Positions 24,052-32,538 of a DNA stretch of 64,000 nt are shown here, one piece after another (position 1 is the stretch's first letter; each line of letters begins with the position of its first letter). The stretch comes from Poindextera sp965277425 (GTDB lineage Bacteria > Pseudomonadota > Alphaproteobacteria > Caulobacterales > Caulobacteraceae). Both the position numbers and the translations under genes were made by a program. Where the stretch lies: contig CBDICR010000005.1 of NCBI GenBank assembly GCA_965277425.1, positions 124,001 through 188,000 on the forward strand. The letters run 5' to 3'. The notes under the pieces were generated by a model. The model worked only from the letters and a program-made list of their open reading frames with translations. It was not told the origin of the DNA and did no database searches.

Positions 24052-24801
24052 ATGATCGACGTCTATTTCTGGCCGACCGGAAACGGCAAGAAGGTCATCA
24101 TCCTGCTCGAGGAGTGCGGCCTGCCTTACCGGATCAAGCCGGTGAATATCGGCAAGGGCGACCAGTTCACCGCCGACTTCCTGAAGATCGCGCCGAACAA
24201 CCGCATGCCGGCCATCGTCGATGACAAGCCTCTGGGCGGCGGCGCGCCGATCTCCATCTTCGAATCCGGCGCGATCATGATGTACTTGGCCGAAAAGGCC
24301 GGGAAGTTCTGGCCGCAGGCGCCGCACGGCAAGTACGACGTCGCCCAATGGGTGCTGTGGCAAACCGGCAATCAGGGCGCCAAGCTGGGCGAACAGGGCC
24401 ATTTCCGCCGCGCGGCGCAGAACCCGGAGAACGGCGATCTGAGCTATGCGGTCAAACGCTTCGACAACGAGGCGCACCGGCTGTTCGGCGTGTTGAACCT
24501 CGGCCTGTTCGACAGGGAATGGCTGGCCGCCGGCGAATACACCATCGCCGACATGATCTGCTATCCCTGGAGCGCCGGCTGGAAGATGCGCGGGCTCGAC
24601 ATCGAGGAGTTTCCCAATGTGAAGCGCTGGCTGGAGGCCGTGGGCGAACGGCCGGCCGTGCAGAAGGCGATGGCGATGGGGCCGGAATTCCGCGAGGATC
24701 CGGCGAGCATCACGCCGGAAGAACAGGCCCGCCGCGCCGGCATCATGGCCAACCAGCGCGCCCAGCCGATCCCGGCGGAATGGCGGACGGCGGCCGGATA
24801 G
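24052..24801 (+). CDS. Glutathione S-transferase, YghU/Ure2p-like
   Basis: 249 aa. The N-terminal thioredoxin-like domain has the NGKKVIILLEE start of the Ure2p/Nu-class GSTs, PNNRMPAIVD with the cis-Pro and IFESGAIMMYLAEK. The C-terminal helical domain has YTIADMICYPW (the N-capping box). Nu-class members bind two GSH molecules and often act as disulfide-bond reductases or peroxidases. GGGAGAG precedes the ATG. Divergent from the SRPBCC gene. Confidence 0.92.
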   Translation: MIDVYFWPTGNGKKVIILLEECGLPYRIKPVNIGKGDQFTADFLKIAPNNRMPAIVDDKPLGGGAPISIFESGAIMMYLAEKAGKFWPQAPHGKYDVAQWVLWQTGNQGAKLGEQGHFRRAAQNPENGDLSYAVKRFDNEAHRLFGVLNLGLFDREWLAAGEYTIADMICYPWSAGWKMRGLDIEEFPNVKRWLEAVGERPAVQKAMAMGPEFREDPASITPEEQARRAGIMANQRAQPIPAEWRTAAG

Positions 24802-24840
24802 GGCGGTTGTAACTTTTTCATCCGATGACGGTTTTGAAGT

Positions 24841-26817
24841 TCAGGGCGCCGTCCAGACATTGTTCGAGCGGTCGCGGTCCGGGAGACGGTGGTCGGGGTC
24901 GACGGTGACGCTGGCGATCGGCTTGTCGTCGTCCAGGCTGAAGACATGATGGCCTGACTGGATCCAGGTCTCCGGCGGCATGACCAGGTCTTTCGTCGTC
25001 CCGTCCTTGAAGGCGATCCGCAACCTCGCCGGCAGGACCAGTTGGCCGAGGTTGGAGACGGCGACCAGCGCGCCCTTGGCCGGATCGTTGTCGACGTAAG
25101 AGACGCCATCGACCGCCAGATCGAGGCTCCAGTTGTTGTAGAACCAGCCGCGCCAGAACCAGGACAGGTCCTCGCCCCCCTCGCTCTCCATCGCTCGGAA
25201 GAAGTCGCCGGGCTTGGGATGCTTGTAGGCCCAGTCGCGGATGAACTTGCGGAAGGCCGGGTCGAACCGGTCGGGCCCGAGGATGTCCTCACGCAGCAGG
25301 GTGAGCCCATAGGCGGTCTTGAAGTAGCTGATCGGGTGGCCGTACTGGAAGGGAATGACGTCAGCGCGGGTCATGATCACCGGCGCCTTGGGATCGGCGA
25401 TCAGGGCGGCGATCTGCTCGCCCGGCGTCCCCTGCCCCGGCGCATATTCCTGGTCGCGCTTGGGGCCATAGACGCCGCCCTGGAAGGCGTCGGATTCCTT
25501 GACGTCGATGAAGGTGTTCAGCCCCTCGTCCATCCACTGCCAGCGCCGCTCGTCGGTGCCGACGATCATCGGGAAATAGGAGTGGCCGATCTCGTGCACG
25601 GTGATCCAGAACAGCGCCTTGCCCTTGTCGTCGGCGCTGTCGAACAGAACGCCGGGATATTCCATGCCCGAGGCCGGGCCGCCGACATTGACCGCGTTCG
25701 GCCACGGATAGGGGAACCAGCGGCGCGAAAAGTCCTCGATGGCAAATTTGAGGTATTCGGTCGAGCGCCCCCAGGCGGCGTCGCCGGCGCTTTCCACCGG
25801 ATAGACCGACTGGGCCAGCGCCGTCTTGCCGTCCGGCAGATTGACCCGCGCGGCGTCCCAGACGAAGGCGCGGGAGGCGGCGAAGACCGCGTCGCGCGTG
25901 TGCTCCATGTGGAAGCGCCAGGTCTTGGTCTGCGCGTCCTCGGGCGGCGTGGCGAGCACCTCCTCGGGGGTGCGGATCATCACCGTCTTGTCACTGGCCC
26001 GGGCCTGGTCCAGCCGCGCCCGCTGGGCCGGCGTCAGCACCTCTTCCGGGTTCGTCAGCTGGCCCGAGCCGGCCACGATCATGTCGGCGGGGACGGTGAC
26101 CGCATAGTCGAAGGTCCCGTATTCCAGATAAAATTCGTTGCCGAGATAGGGCAGGGTGTCCCAGCCGCGCAGGTCGTCATAGACCTGCATGCGCGGATAC
26201 CATTGGGCGATATCGTAGAGTTCGCCGTTCTTGGTGTTGGTCCAGGCCGTGCGCCCGCCAAACGTCCCCGGTACGGTGTAATGGTAGCGGATGCGCAGGC
26301 GAACCTGGCCGCCGGCCGGTTTCAGCGCCTCGGGCAGGGTCACGCGCAGGCGCGTGTCGCTGACCAGATGATCGGCGGCGACGAACCGGCCGCCGCTCTC
26401 GATCTCGACCGAATCCAACAGGTAGCCGTCGGTGAACTGGGTCCTCGCTCGGCCGCTGGAATCGCCGGCGCGGGACTCGCGCCGATAGATGTTCTGATCC
26501 AGTTGCAACCAAAGGACGTCGAGCCGGTCGGGGCTGTTGTTGGTGTAGGTGATGGTCTCCTCGCCCGTCAGGGTCTTGTCCTTGGGCTCCAGACGGGCGG
26601 CGATGACGTAGTCGGCGCGGTTCTGCCAATAGTCCGGCCCGGGCGCGCCGTTTCCGGAGCGGTAGCGGTTGGGCGCAGGGAGCGTGTCGAGCGGCGCGAA
26701 GGTGATGCGGGGATCATAGGTGTTCACCGTCGCCGCCGGCGCCGGCGGCGTCGGCTCGGCCTGGGCGAGGCCGGCGACGCACAAGGTCAGCGCTATGGCG
26801 ATCAACAGGGTGCGCAT
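24841..26817 (-). CDS. M1-family metallopeptidase, secreted
   Basis: 658 aa. Signal peptide MRTLLIAIALTLCVAGLAQA with cleavage after AQA. The zinc motif is complete: HEIGH followed 18 residues later by Glu in WMDEGLNTF, the HExxH-x18-E pattern of M1 gluzincins. The GxMEN aminopeptidase motif is replaced by SGMEYPG, common in the distant bacterial M1 branch. The C-terminal beta domain (about 545-650) is WFYNNWSLDLAVDGV onward. Predicted periplasmic or exported peptidase. TGGAG precedes the ATG. It is divergent from the esterase operon. Confidence 0.92.
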   Translation of the reverse strand: MRTLLIAIALTLCVAGLAQAEPTPPAPAATVNTYDPRITFAPLDTLPAPNRYRSGNGAPGPDYWQNRADYVIAARLEPKDKTLTGEETITYTNNSPDRLDVLWLQLDQNIYRRESRAGDSSGRARTQFTDGYLLDSVEIESGGRFVAADHLVSDTRLRVTLPEALKPAGGQVRLRIRYHYTVPGTFGGRTAWTNTKNGELYDIAQWYPRMQVYDDLRGWDTLPYLGNEFYLEYGTFDYAVTVPADMIVAGSGQLTNPEEVLTPAQRARLDQARASDKTVMIRTPEEVLATPPEDAQTKTWRFHMEHTRDAVFAASRAFVWDAARVNLPDGKTALAQSVYPVESAGDAAWGRSTEYLKFAIEDFSRRWFPYPWPNAVNVGGPASGMEYPGVLFDSADDKGKALFWITVHEIGHSYFPMIVGTDERRWQWMDEGLNTFIDVKESDAFQGGVYGPKRDQEYAPGQGTPGEQIAALIADPKAPVIMTRADVIPFQYGHPISYFKTAYGLTLLREDILGPDRFDPAFRKFIRDWAYKHPKPGDFFRAMESEGGEDLSWFWRGWFYNNWSLDLAVDGVSYVDNDPAKGALVAVSNLGQLVLPARLRIAFKDGTTKDLVMPPETWIQSGHHVFSLDDDKPIASVTVDPDHRLPDRDRSNNVWTAP

Positions 26818-26962
26818 CGAAGGCTCCAGTCCCGACCGAACAGTCCAGGTTCAACTGTTACGGGCTAAGCGGCGCGGTGAGAAGCCGCCGACCTCGCCGC
26901 GTTTGGTTGTGGGCGCGCATTGAGCGGCCTAGGCTTTCGCCGTTCACAGGGAGCGCCCGAAA

Positions 26963-27823
26963 ATGGAACAGATCGACAGGCAAGGCGACGTGGTCTTCGG
27001 CCATGCGGGCGAGCGCGCCCTGAAGCTCGACATCTACACGCCCAAGGCCGGCGGCAACGGCGCGGCGGTGCTTATGCTGCACGGCGGCGGCTGGTCGCGC
27101 GGCTCCAAGGACATGCTTGGCCCCCACGCCATGGCGCTGGCCGAGCAAGGCTTCGTCGCCATCGCCTCGGAATACCGGCTGACCGGCGAGGCGCGGTTTC
27201 CGGCCCAGATCCATGACGCCAAGCGCGCCATCCGCTGGGCGCGCGGCCATGCCGGCGCGTTGGGTTTCGATCCGGACCGCCTCTGTCTGGAAGGCCACTC
27301 GGCCGGCGCGCATCTGGCGCTGCTGGCCGCCGCAACGCCGGACGACGCACGGCTGGATCCGCCCGAAGGAAGCGGCGGCGTCTCGGCCGCCGCCGCGGCG
27401 GTCGCGGCCATCTATCCACCGGTGCTGTTCTATCTGGGCCAGACGCGACCCTCAGGCGGCCTGCCCGCCAGGTCGCTGCCGGGCGCGGACGACTCCGATG
27501 CGGCGGCGGCGCTGGCCAGCCCGATCGAGCACGTCACTGCGGCCCTGCCGCCGGTCATGCTGCTGCACGGCGACGCCGACAAGGTTGTGCCGGTGAGCGC
27601 CTCGCGCCGCTACAAGGAACGGGTGCGCGCCGTCGGCGGCAAGGTCGATCTGCACATCTTCGCCGGCCTGCCGCATGGCTTCGGCAATCACGAGGCGTTC
27701 CGGCCGCTGATGATGGCGATGATCGGCGGCTTCCTCCGCCGCACGGTCGCGGACCGGGGCGCCTTCGTCTTCGGCCCTTTGCGGGCCGACCAGGCGACCG
27801 CCGCTGTCGCCGCGCCGGATTGA
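26963..27823 (+). CDS. Alpha/beta-hydrolase esterase (hormone-sensitive-lipase/kynurenine-formamidase type)
   Basis: 286 aa. Oxyanion motif LHGGGW (about residue 38), nucleophile GHSAGAH (Ser near 115), Asp in LHGDADKVVP and His in GLPHGFG complete the triad. Short-chain ester or formamide hydrolase; the substrate is unknown. GGGAG precedes the ATG. It is followed 31 bases later by an oxidoreductase and then by a GH3 gene on the same strand, so it may deacylate sugar esters before glycoside cleavage (inference). Confidence 0.88.
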   Translation: MEQIDRQGDVVFGHAGERALKLDIYTPKAGGNGAAVLMLHGGGWSRGSKDMLGPHAMALAEQGFVAIASEYRLTGEARFPAQIHDAKRAIRWARGHAGALGFDPDRLCLEGHSAGAHLALLAAATPDDARLDPPEGSGGVSAAAAAVAAIYPPVLFYLGQTRPSGGLPARSLPGADDSDAAAALASPIEHVTAALPPVMLLHGDADKVVPVSASRRYKERVRAVGGKVDLHIFAGLPHGFGNHEAFRPLMMAMIGGFLRRTVADRGAFVFGPLRADQATAAVAAPD

Positions 27824-27854
27824 CAGCGTGGCGAGCCCGGCGTGAGTTGGGCCC

Positions 27855-28829
27855 ATGATCGCAGACTCCTCCAAGCCGCTCCGCATCGGCCTGCTCGCCG
27901 CCTCCAAGATCGCAGTGACGGCGGTGATCGCGCCGGCGCAGGCGCGCGACGATGTGGCGATCACGGCGGTCGCCGCCCGCGATCCGGCCCGGGCGCGAGC
28001 CTATGCCGAGACCCACGGCATAGAAGGCGTCGCCGAAGATTATGCCGACCTGGTCGCGCGCGACGACGTCGACGTGGTCTATATCGGCAATCCGATATCC
28101 GGCCACGCCGAATGGGCCATCCGCGCGGCGCAAGCCGGAAAGGCCGTTCTCTGCGAAAAGGCCTTCGCGCTGAACGCGGACGAGGCCCGCGCCATGGTCG
28201 CGGCGGCGAAGGCCGCCAACCGGCCGCTGCTCGAGGCCTTCCACTATCGCTTCCACAACGTGATCCGCCGCGCCGAGGCGATCATGCGATCCGGCGAGCT
28301 TGGGCCTCTCACCAAGGCCTCGGCGACCTTCAACGCGATCATCCCCTATTCGGCCGACGAAATCCGCTGGCGGGCCGATCAGGGCGGCGGCGCGCTTGGC
28401 GACCTCGGCAGCTACCCGGCGCACGCGCTTCGCACCCTGATCGGACGCGAACCCGAGGTGGTCGACGCCGAGATCGAGATGCAGCAGGGCGTCGACGCCG
28501 CGGTTAAGGCCAGACTCGCCTTCCCAGGCGATCTGGAAGCGAGCCTGAGCTGTTCCATGATCGCTGAGCGTTTCGACGCCAGCCTGACCCTGACCGGCGA
28601 CCGCGGCGAGATCAGCATTCGCAACTTCGTCGGGCCGCAGATGGGCTGCTCGTTCCGCGTGCGCATCGGCGATGAGACGCGCAGCGAGCCCACCGACGGC
28701 CCGACCACCTATGCCGCCCAGCTTGAGCACCTGGTTCAGGTGATGCGCGAGGGCGCAACCCCGCTGACCGGCGGCGACGACGCCATCGCCAACCTCGCCC
28801 TGATGGACGCCATTCGCGCGGCGGCCTAG
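27855..28829 (+). CDS. Gfo/Idh/MocA-family oxidoreductase
   Basis: 324 aa. The N-terminal Rossmann domain starts GLLAASKIAVTAVIAPAQ, with VVYIGNPISGHAEWA and the EKAFALNADEARAM variant of the EKP motif. The C-terminal alpha/beta domain includes GALGDLGSYPAHAL. These NAD(P)-dependent enzymes oxidise or reduce sugar, inositol or amino-sugar hydroxyls. Middle gene of the esterase-oxidoreductase-GH3 run; a role in converting a glycoside-derived sugar is plausible. Confidence 0.9.
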   Translation: MIADSSKPLRIGLLAASKIAVTAVIAPAQARDDVAITAVAARDPARARAYAETHGIEGVAEDYADLVARDDVDVVYIGNPISGHAEWAIRAAQAGKAVLCEKAFALNADEARAMVAAAKAANRPLLEAFHYRFHNVIRRAEAIMRSGELGPLTKASATFNAIIPYSADEIRWRADQGGGALGDLGSYPAHALRTLIGREPEVVDAEIEMQQGVDAAVKARLAFPGDLEASLSCSMIAERFDASLTLTGDRGEISIRNFVGPQMGCSFRVRIGDETRSEPTDGPTTYAAQLEHLVQVMREGATPLTGGDDAIANLALMDAIRAAA

Positions 28830-28862
28830 CCGTTTTTTCAGTTGAATAGGGAGAAGGCCGCC

Positions 28863-31367
28863 ATGGCCTCCGACGTCACGACCTTGGCCGATGCCGCCTA
28901 TCGGGACCCCGCGCAGCCGCTGGAAACGCGGGTGACGGACCTGCTGGCGCGTCTGACGCTGGAGGAAAAGGTCGCGCTGATGGCCGGCGCCGCCGCCTTC
29001 AGGCTGGAGGGCGTCGAGCGCCTGGGCGTGCCGTCGCTGGGCATGAGCGACGGGCCGACCGGGGTGCGCTCCAACACCGGCCAGATGGCGACGGTGTTTC
29101 CGGTGGCCGTGGCCCTGGCCGCCAGCTTCAACCCGGACCTGACCCGCGAGGTGGCCGCCGCCATCGCCCGCGAGGCCATCGCGCTCGGCGAGCAGGTGGT
29201 GCTGGCGCCGACGATCAACATCGTGCGCACCCCGCTCTGGGGCCGCAATTTCGAGACCTATTCGGAAGACCCCTATCTGACCGCGGAACTGGCCATCGGC
29301 TTCGTCGAGGGCCTGCAGGGCGAAGGGATCGGCGCCTCGCTGAAACACTATGCGGCCAACAACCAGGAAGAGCGCCGCATGGACGTCAGCGTCGAGGTCG
29401 ACGAGCGGACCTTGCGCGAGATCTATCTTTCCGCCTTCGAGGCGACGGTCGAGGCGGCCAATCCGTGGACGGTGATGGCCTCCTACAACAAGCTGCGCGG
29501 GACCTACGCCAGCGAGAACCCGCATCTGTTGCAGGACATTTTGAAGGGCGAATGGGCCTATGACGGGGCGGTGGTCTCAGACTGGGGCGCGGTGCACTCC
29601 ACCGCTCCGGCGGCGAGCGGCGGGCTCGACCTCGAAATGCCCGGACCGCCGGTCTATTTCGGCGCCAAGCTGGTCGCCGCGGTCAAGGCCGGCGAGGTCC
29701 CGCAGGCGCGCATCGACGACGCGGCCTGCCGGCTGATCCGCCTCATCCTGCGCGCCGGCCTGCTCGACGGCGCCAAGCCGGACGGCGAATTGCGCAGCGA
29801 CCGGCATCGGCGCATCGCCCGGCGCGCGGCCGAGGAAGCCATCGTCCTGCTCAAGAACGACGGCGACCTGCTGCCGTTCGACGCGGACGCCATCAAGACC
29901 CTGGCCGTGATCGGGCCGAACGCCAACTTCATCCGCCTGCAGGGCGACGGCAGCTCACGCGTCTCTACCGACCGCTGGCCGACGCCGCTGGAAAGCCTCG
30001 GTGCGCGGCTGCCTAAGGCCCATCTGATCTACGCCCAGGGCGGCGACGCCGAACCGGCGCCGCCCCAGGCGCAGGCGCGCATGTTCAGCCCGACGGAAAC
30101 CCGCCAGGCGCCCGGCCTGACGGCGGAATATTTCACCAGCCCGGACTTCACGGGCGAGCCGGTGCGCACCAACCACGAGCGGCGCCTGCTGCGCTGGATC
30201 TCGACGCGCGGCGCGCATCGCAACGCCAGTCGCTACGCCGCGCTGCGCTGGAGCGGCTTCTTCTGGCCTGAAAAGGACGGGGTGTACGAGGTTTCGGTGC
30301 GCGGGGACGGCGCCTGCCGGCTGGTCGTCGGCGACGAGACTCTCATCGACTTCGCCGCCGAGGGCCAGGAGGACTACGACGATCCGAGCGGGGTTCCGGC
30401 CCTTCGCCGCACCGGCGACGTCGACCTGAAGGCCGGCGGCGCCTATCGCTTCAGCCTTGAATACGTCTGGGCCGACGGCCGTCCAGGGGCCTCGTTCGAG
30501 ACCGTGTCGCTCGGCCTGCGCCAGCCGCCCGGCGAGATCGAGCAGGCGGTCGCCGCGGCGCGCCAGGCCGACACGGTCGTTCTGGTGGTCGGCTCCGCCT
30601 CGACCACGGAATCGGAGGGCTATGACCGCAAGAGCATCGATCTGCCGGGCGAGCAGGACCTGCTGATCGAGAAGGTCGCCGCCGCCAATCCGCGCACCGT
30701 GGTGGTGGTCAATGCCGGGGCGGCCATGGCCATGCCCTGGATCGACAAGGTCGCGGCGGTCGTCCAGGTCTGGCTGCCGGGCGAGGAGGGGCCGGACGCG
30801 CTGACCAGCATCCTGCTCGGCGAGATCTCGCCGTCCGGCCGCCTGCCGGTCACCTTCCCCAAGCGCCTCGAGGACAATCCCGCCTACGGCTTCTATCCCG
30901 GCGGCGACAGCGTCAGCTATGGCGAGGGTCTCTGCGTCGGCTATCGGCACTATGACCAGAAGGGGATCGAGCCGCTGTTCGCCTTCGGCCACGGCCTGAC
31001 CTATGGCGCCTTCGCCTATGCCGATCTGACCGCGCCGCGGACCGTCGCGGGCGCCGCCCCGGTCGAGGTCACGCTCAAGCTCACCAATAGGGGCAAGCGG
31101 GCGGCGGCCGAGACCGTCCAGCTCTATGTCGGGCCGGTGAACCCGTCCAAACCGACGCCGCCCAAAGCGCTGAAGGCCTTCGCCAAGGTCGAGCTCAAGC
31201 CCGGCGAGAGCCGAACCGTCGCCTTCACCCTCAAAGGCCGCGCCTTCGCCCACTACGACGAAGCGCTCGGCCGCTGGTCGGTCGAGCCGGGCGCCTACGA
31301 CATCCTCGTGGGGGCGTCGGCGGTGGACATCCGACTGAAGGGTCAGGTGGAAATCAAAGGCGGCTAA
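28863..31367 (+). CDS. Glycoside hydrolase family 3 with inserted PA14 domain
   Basis: 834 aa. GH3 barrel at about 20-290 with SDGPTGVRSN, KHYAANNQE and nucleophile Asp in VVSDWGAVHST. The GH3 C-domain is interrupted at about 410-560 by a PA14 carbohydrate-binding domain (GLTAEYFTSPDFTGEPV, DGVYEVSVRGDGACRLVVG). A fibronectin-III-like tail follows. PA14 insertion is known in beta-glucosidases and shapes the active site for short or branched substrates. No signal peptide. ATG at 28863 is chosen because GGGAGAAGG precedes it. Last gene of its operon, followed by a palindromic element. Confidence 0.93.
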   Translation: MASDVTTLADAAYRDPAQPLETRVTDLLARLTLEEKVALMAGAAAFRLEGVERLGVPSLGMSDGPTGVRSNTGQMATVFPVAVALAASFNPDLTREVAAAIAREAIALGEQVVLAPTINIVRTPLWGRNFETYSEDPYLTAELAIGFVEGLQGEGIGASLKHYAANNQEERRMDVSVEVDERTLREIYLSAFEATVEAANPWTVMASYNKLRGTYASENPHLLQDILKGEWAYDGAVVSDWGAVHSTAPAASGGLDLEMPGPPVYFGAKLVAAVKAGEVPQARIDDAACRLIRLILRAGLLDGAKPDGELRSDRHRRIARRAAEEAIVLLKNDGDLLPFDADAIKTLAVIGPNANFIRLQGDGSSRVSTDRWPTPLESLGARLPKAHLIYAQGGDAEPAPPQAQARMFSPTETRQAPGLTAEYFTSPDFTGEPVRTNHERRLLRWISTRGAHRNASRYAALRWSGFFWPEKDGVYEVSVRGDGACRLVVGDETLIDFAAEGQEDYDDPSGVPALRRTGDVDLKAGGAYRFSLEYVWADGRPGASFETVSLGLRQPPGEIEQAVAAARQADTVVLVVGSASTTESEGYDRKSIDLPGEQDLLIEKVAAANPRTVVVVNAGAAMAMPWIDKVAAVVQVWLPGEEGPDALTSILLGEISPSGRLPVTFPKRLEDNPAYGFYPGGDSVSYGEGLCVGYRHYDQKGIEPLFAFGHGLTYGAFAYADLTAPRTVAGAAPVEVTLKLTNRGKRAAAETVQLYVGPVNPSKPTPPKALKAFAKVELKPGESRTVAFTLKGRAFAHYDEALGRWSVEPGAYDILVGASAVDIRLKGQVEIKGG

Positions 31368-31382
31368 CCGCCTGTTCTTATT

Positions 31383-31574
31383 CCGCTCATCCCCGCGAAC
31401 ACGAAGGCGGGGGCCTAGGCGTCTTATTCCAGAAGGTCGTCCGGTCCGGTGGCGTCAGAAGGTTGACCGCAAAAGACGCCAAGCACGCCAAGAAGAAAGG
31501 GCCGGCGTCCCCCTTGGCGCTCTTAGCGAGCTTGGCGGTCAAAAAACTAGGTCCCCGCTTTCGCGGATGAGCGG
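31383..31574. repeat. Nested composite palindromic element
   Basis: Two inverted-repeat pairs are nested in about 190 bases. Outer pair: CCGCTCATCCCCGCGAAC... (31383-31418) and its near-complement ending ...TTCGCGGATGAGCGG (31547-31574). Inner pair: GACCGCAAAAGACGCCAAGC... (31465-31491) and CTTGGCGCTCTTAGCGAGCT... ending GCGGTC (31513-31540). Both motif types are familiar as dispersed intergenic repeats in many bacterial genomes. It lies between the convergent GH3 and DeoR genes and could form a large cruciform or a bidirectional terminator. No coding content was found in it. Confidence 0.75.
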
Positions 31575-31578
31575 AGAG

Positions 31579-32358
31579 TTAGCGTGCGATGATCACCTCG
31601 ACAGCGTGGGCCTCGAGCAGTTCGAGGTCGGCGTCGCGCAGGCCCGTATCGGTGATGAGGACGTCGATCTCGTCCAATCCGCAGACCAGGAAGGTGGCCG
31701 AGCCGCGGAACTTGCTGGAGTCGGCCAGCACGATCAGCTGGTCGGCCTTGTCCATCAGCTTCTGCTCGGCCTGGATCAGCACCACGTCGGCCTGCATCAA
31801 GCCGCGCGAGCCGATGGCGGCCGCGCCCATGAACAGCTTGGTGGCGTGATAGCGGTTTGTCCCATCCTCCTCGAAGGGGCTCAGGATGATGTTCTGTTCA
31901 CGGAAGACCGCACCGCCGGGCACGGACACCCGCACGCCCGGCTGCGGCAGAAGCTCGCCGACGATGTGCAGGGAATTGGTCAAGACCTGCAGGTTCAGCC
32001 CCTCCAGATGCGAGCACATCTGAAATGTGGTGGTGCCGCCGTCGATGATGACCGCCTCGCCGCACGCGCAGAGCTTGGCGGCCGCGCGCCCGATGGCGGC
32101 CTTTTCGTCGGCGAAACGGCTCCTGTTCTCCTCGAACGGCGCGCCGATCAGCCGGTCGCTCGACACCGGCCTGGCGCCGTTGCGCAGCCGCGCGCCGCCG
32201 CGCACGCGCTCGATCGACCCCACGGCGTCCAGCCGCTCCAGGTCGCGGCGGATCGTAGCCGACGAGGCCTCCAGCCGGTCGCACAACTGCTTGAAGGAGA
32301 CGAAGCCCTGGCTTTTGAGCAGTCGGGTGATTTCGGCGTCGCGTTGGGCGGCGTGCAT
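31579..32358 (-). CDS. DeoR-family transcriptional regulator
   Basis: 259 aa. N-terminal DeoR winged helix (about residues 3-57: FKQLCDRLEASSATIRRDLERL) and the DeoR C-terminal sugar-phosphate sensor domain with VIIDGGTTTFQMCSHL and VLADSSKFRG. These repress sugar or glycerol-phosphate catabolic genes and are released by a phosphorylated ligand. ATG at 32358 (MHAAQRDAEI) is chosen because the helix-turn-helix starts there. It is divergent from the phosphoesterase-MFS-ArsB-like genes, which are its most likely targets. Confidence 0.9.
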   Translation of the reverse strand: MHAAQRDAEITRLLKSQGFVSFKQLCDRLEASSATIRRDLERLDAVGSIERVRGGARLRNGARPVSSDRLIGAPFEENRSRFADEKAAIGRAAAKLCACGEAVIIDGGTTTFQMCSHLEGLNLQVLTNSLHIVGELLPQPGVRVSVPGGAVFREQNIILSPFEEDGTNRYHATKLFMGAAAIGSRGLMQADVVLIQAEQKLMDKADQLIVLADSSKFRGSATFLVCGLDEIDVLITDTGLRDADLELLEAHAVEVIIAR

Positions 32359-32538
32359 CCCTCGCCTTTGAGCGAAATTGGACTTGGATGAGCACGGTAG
32401 CACTTGCCGTATCGGCTTGTGGAGAGGCGCCGGCCTTCCGCATGGACCTTTGCGCCCATGGTGACGTTATCAGCGTGGTCGGCGCAACCGACTTAGGTCG
32501 TGTTTCCGGAGCGCCCAGGGTTCAACAGGAGCGCGTTC

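Noticed and set aside
27555..29525. 656-codon minus-strand open frame across the esterase, oxidoreductase and GH3 genes
   Set aside because: It spans three convincing genes on the other strand. Such antisense frames arise from GC-rich codon bias.
31368..31578. CRISPR array or small RNA gene
   Set aside because: The repeats here are inverted and only paired, with no regular spacers. A transposase is absent as well, so it is called a palindromic element.
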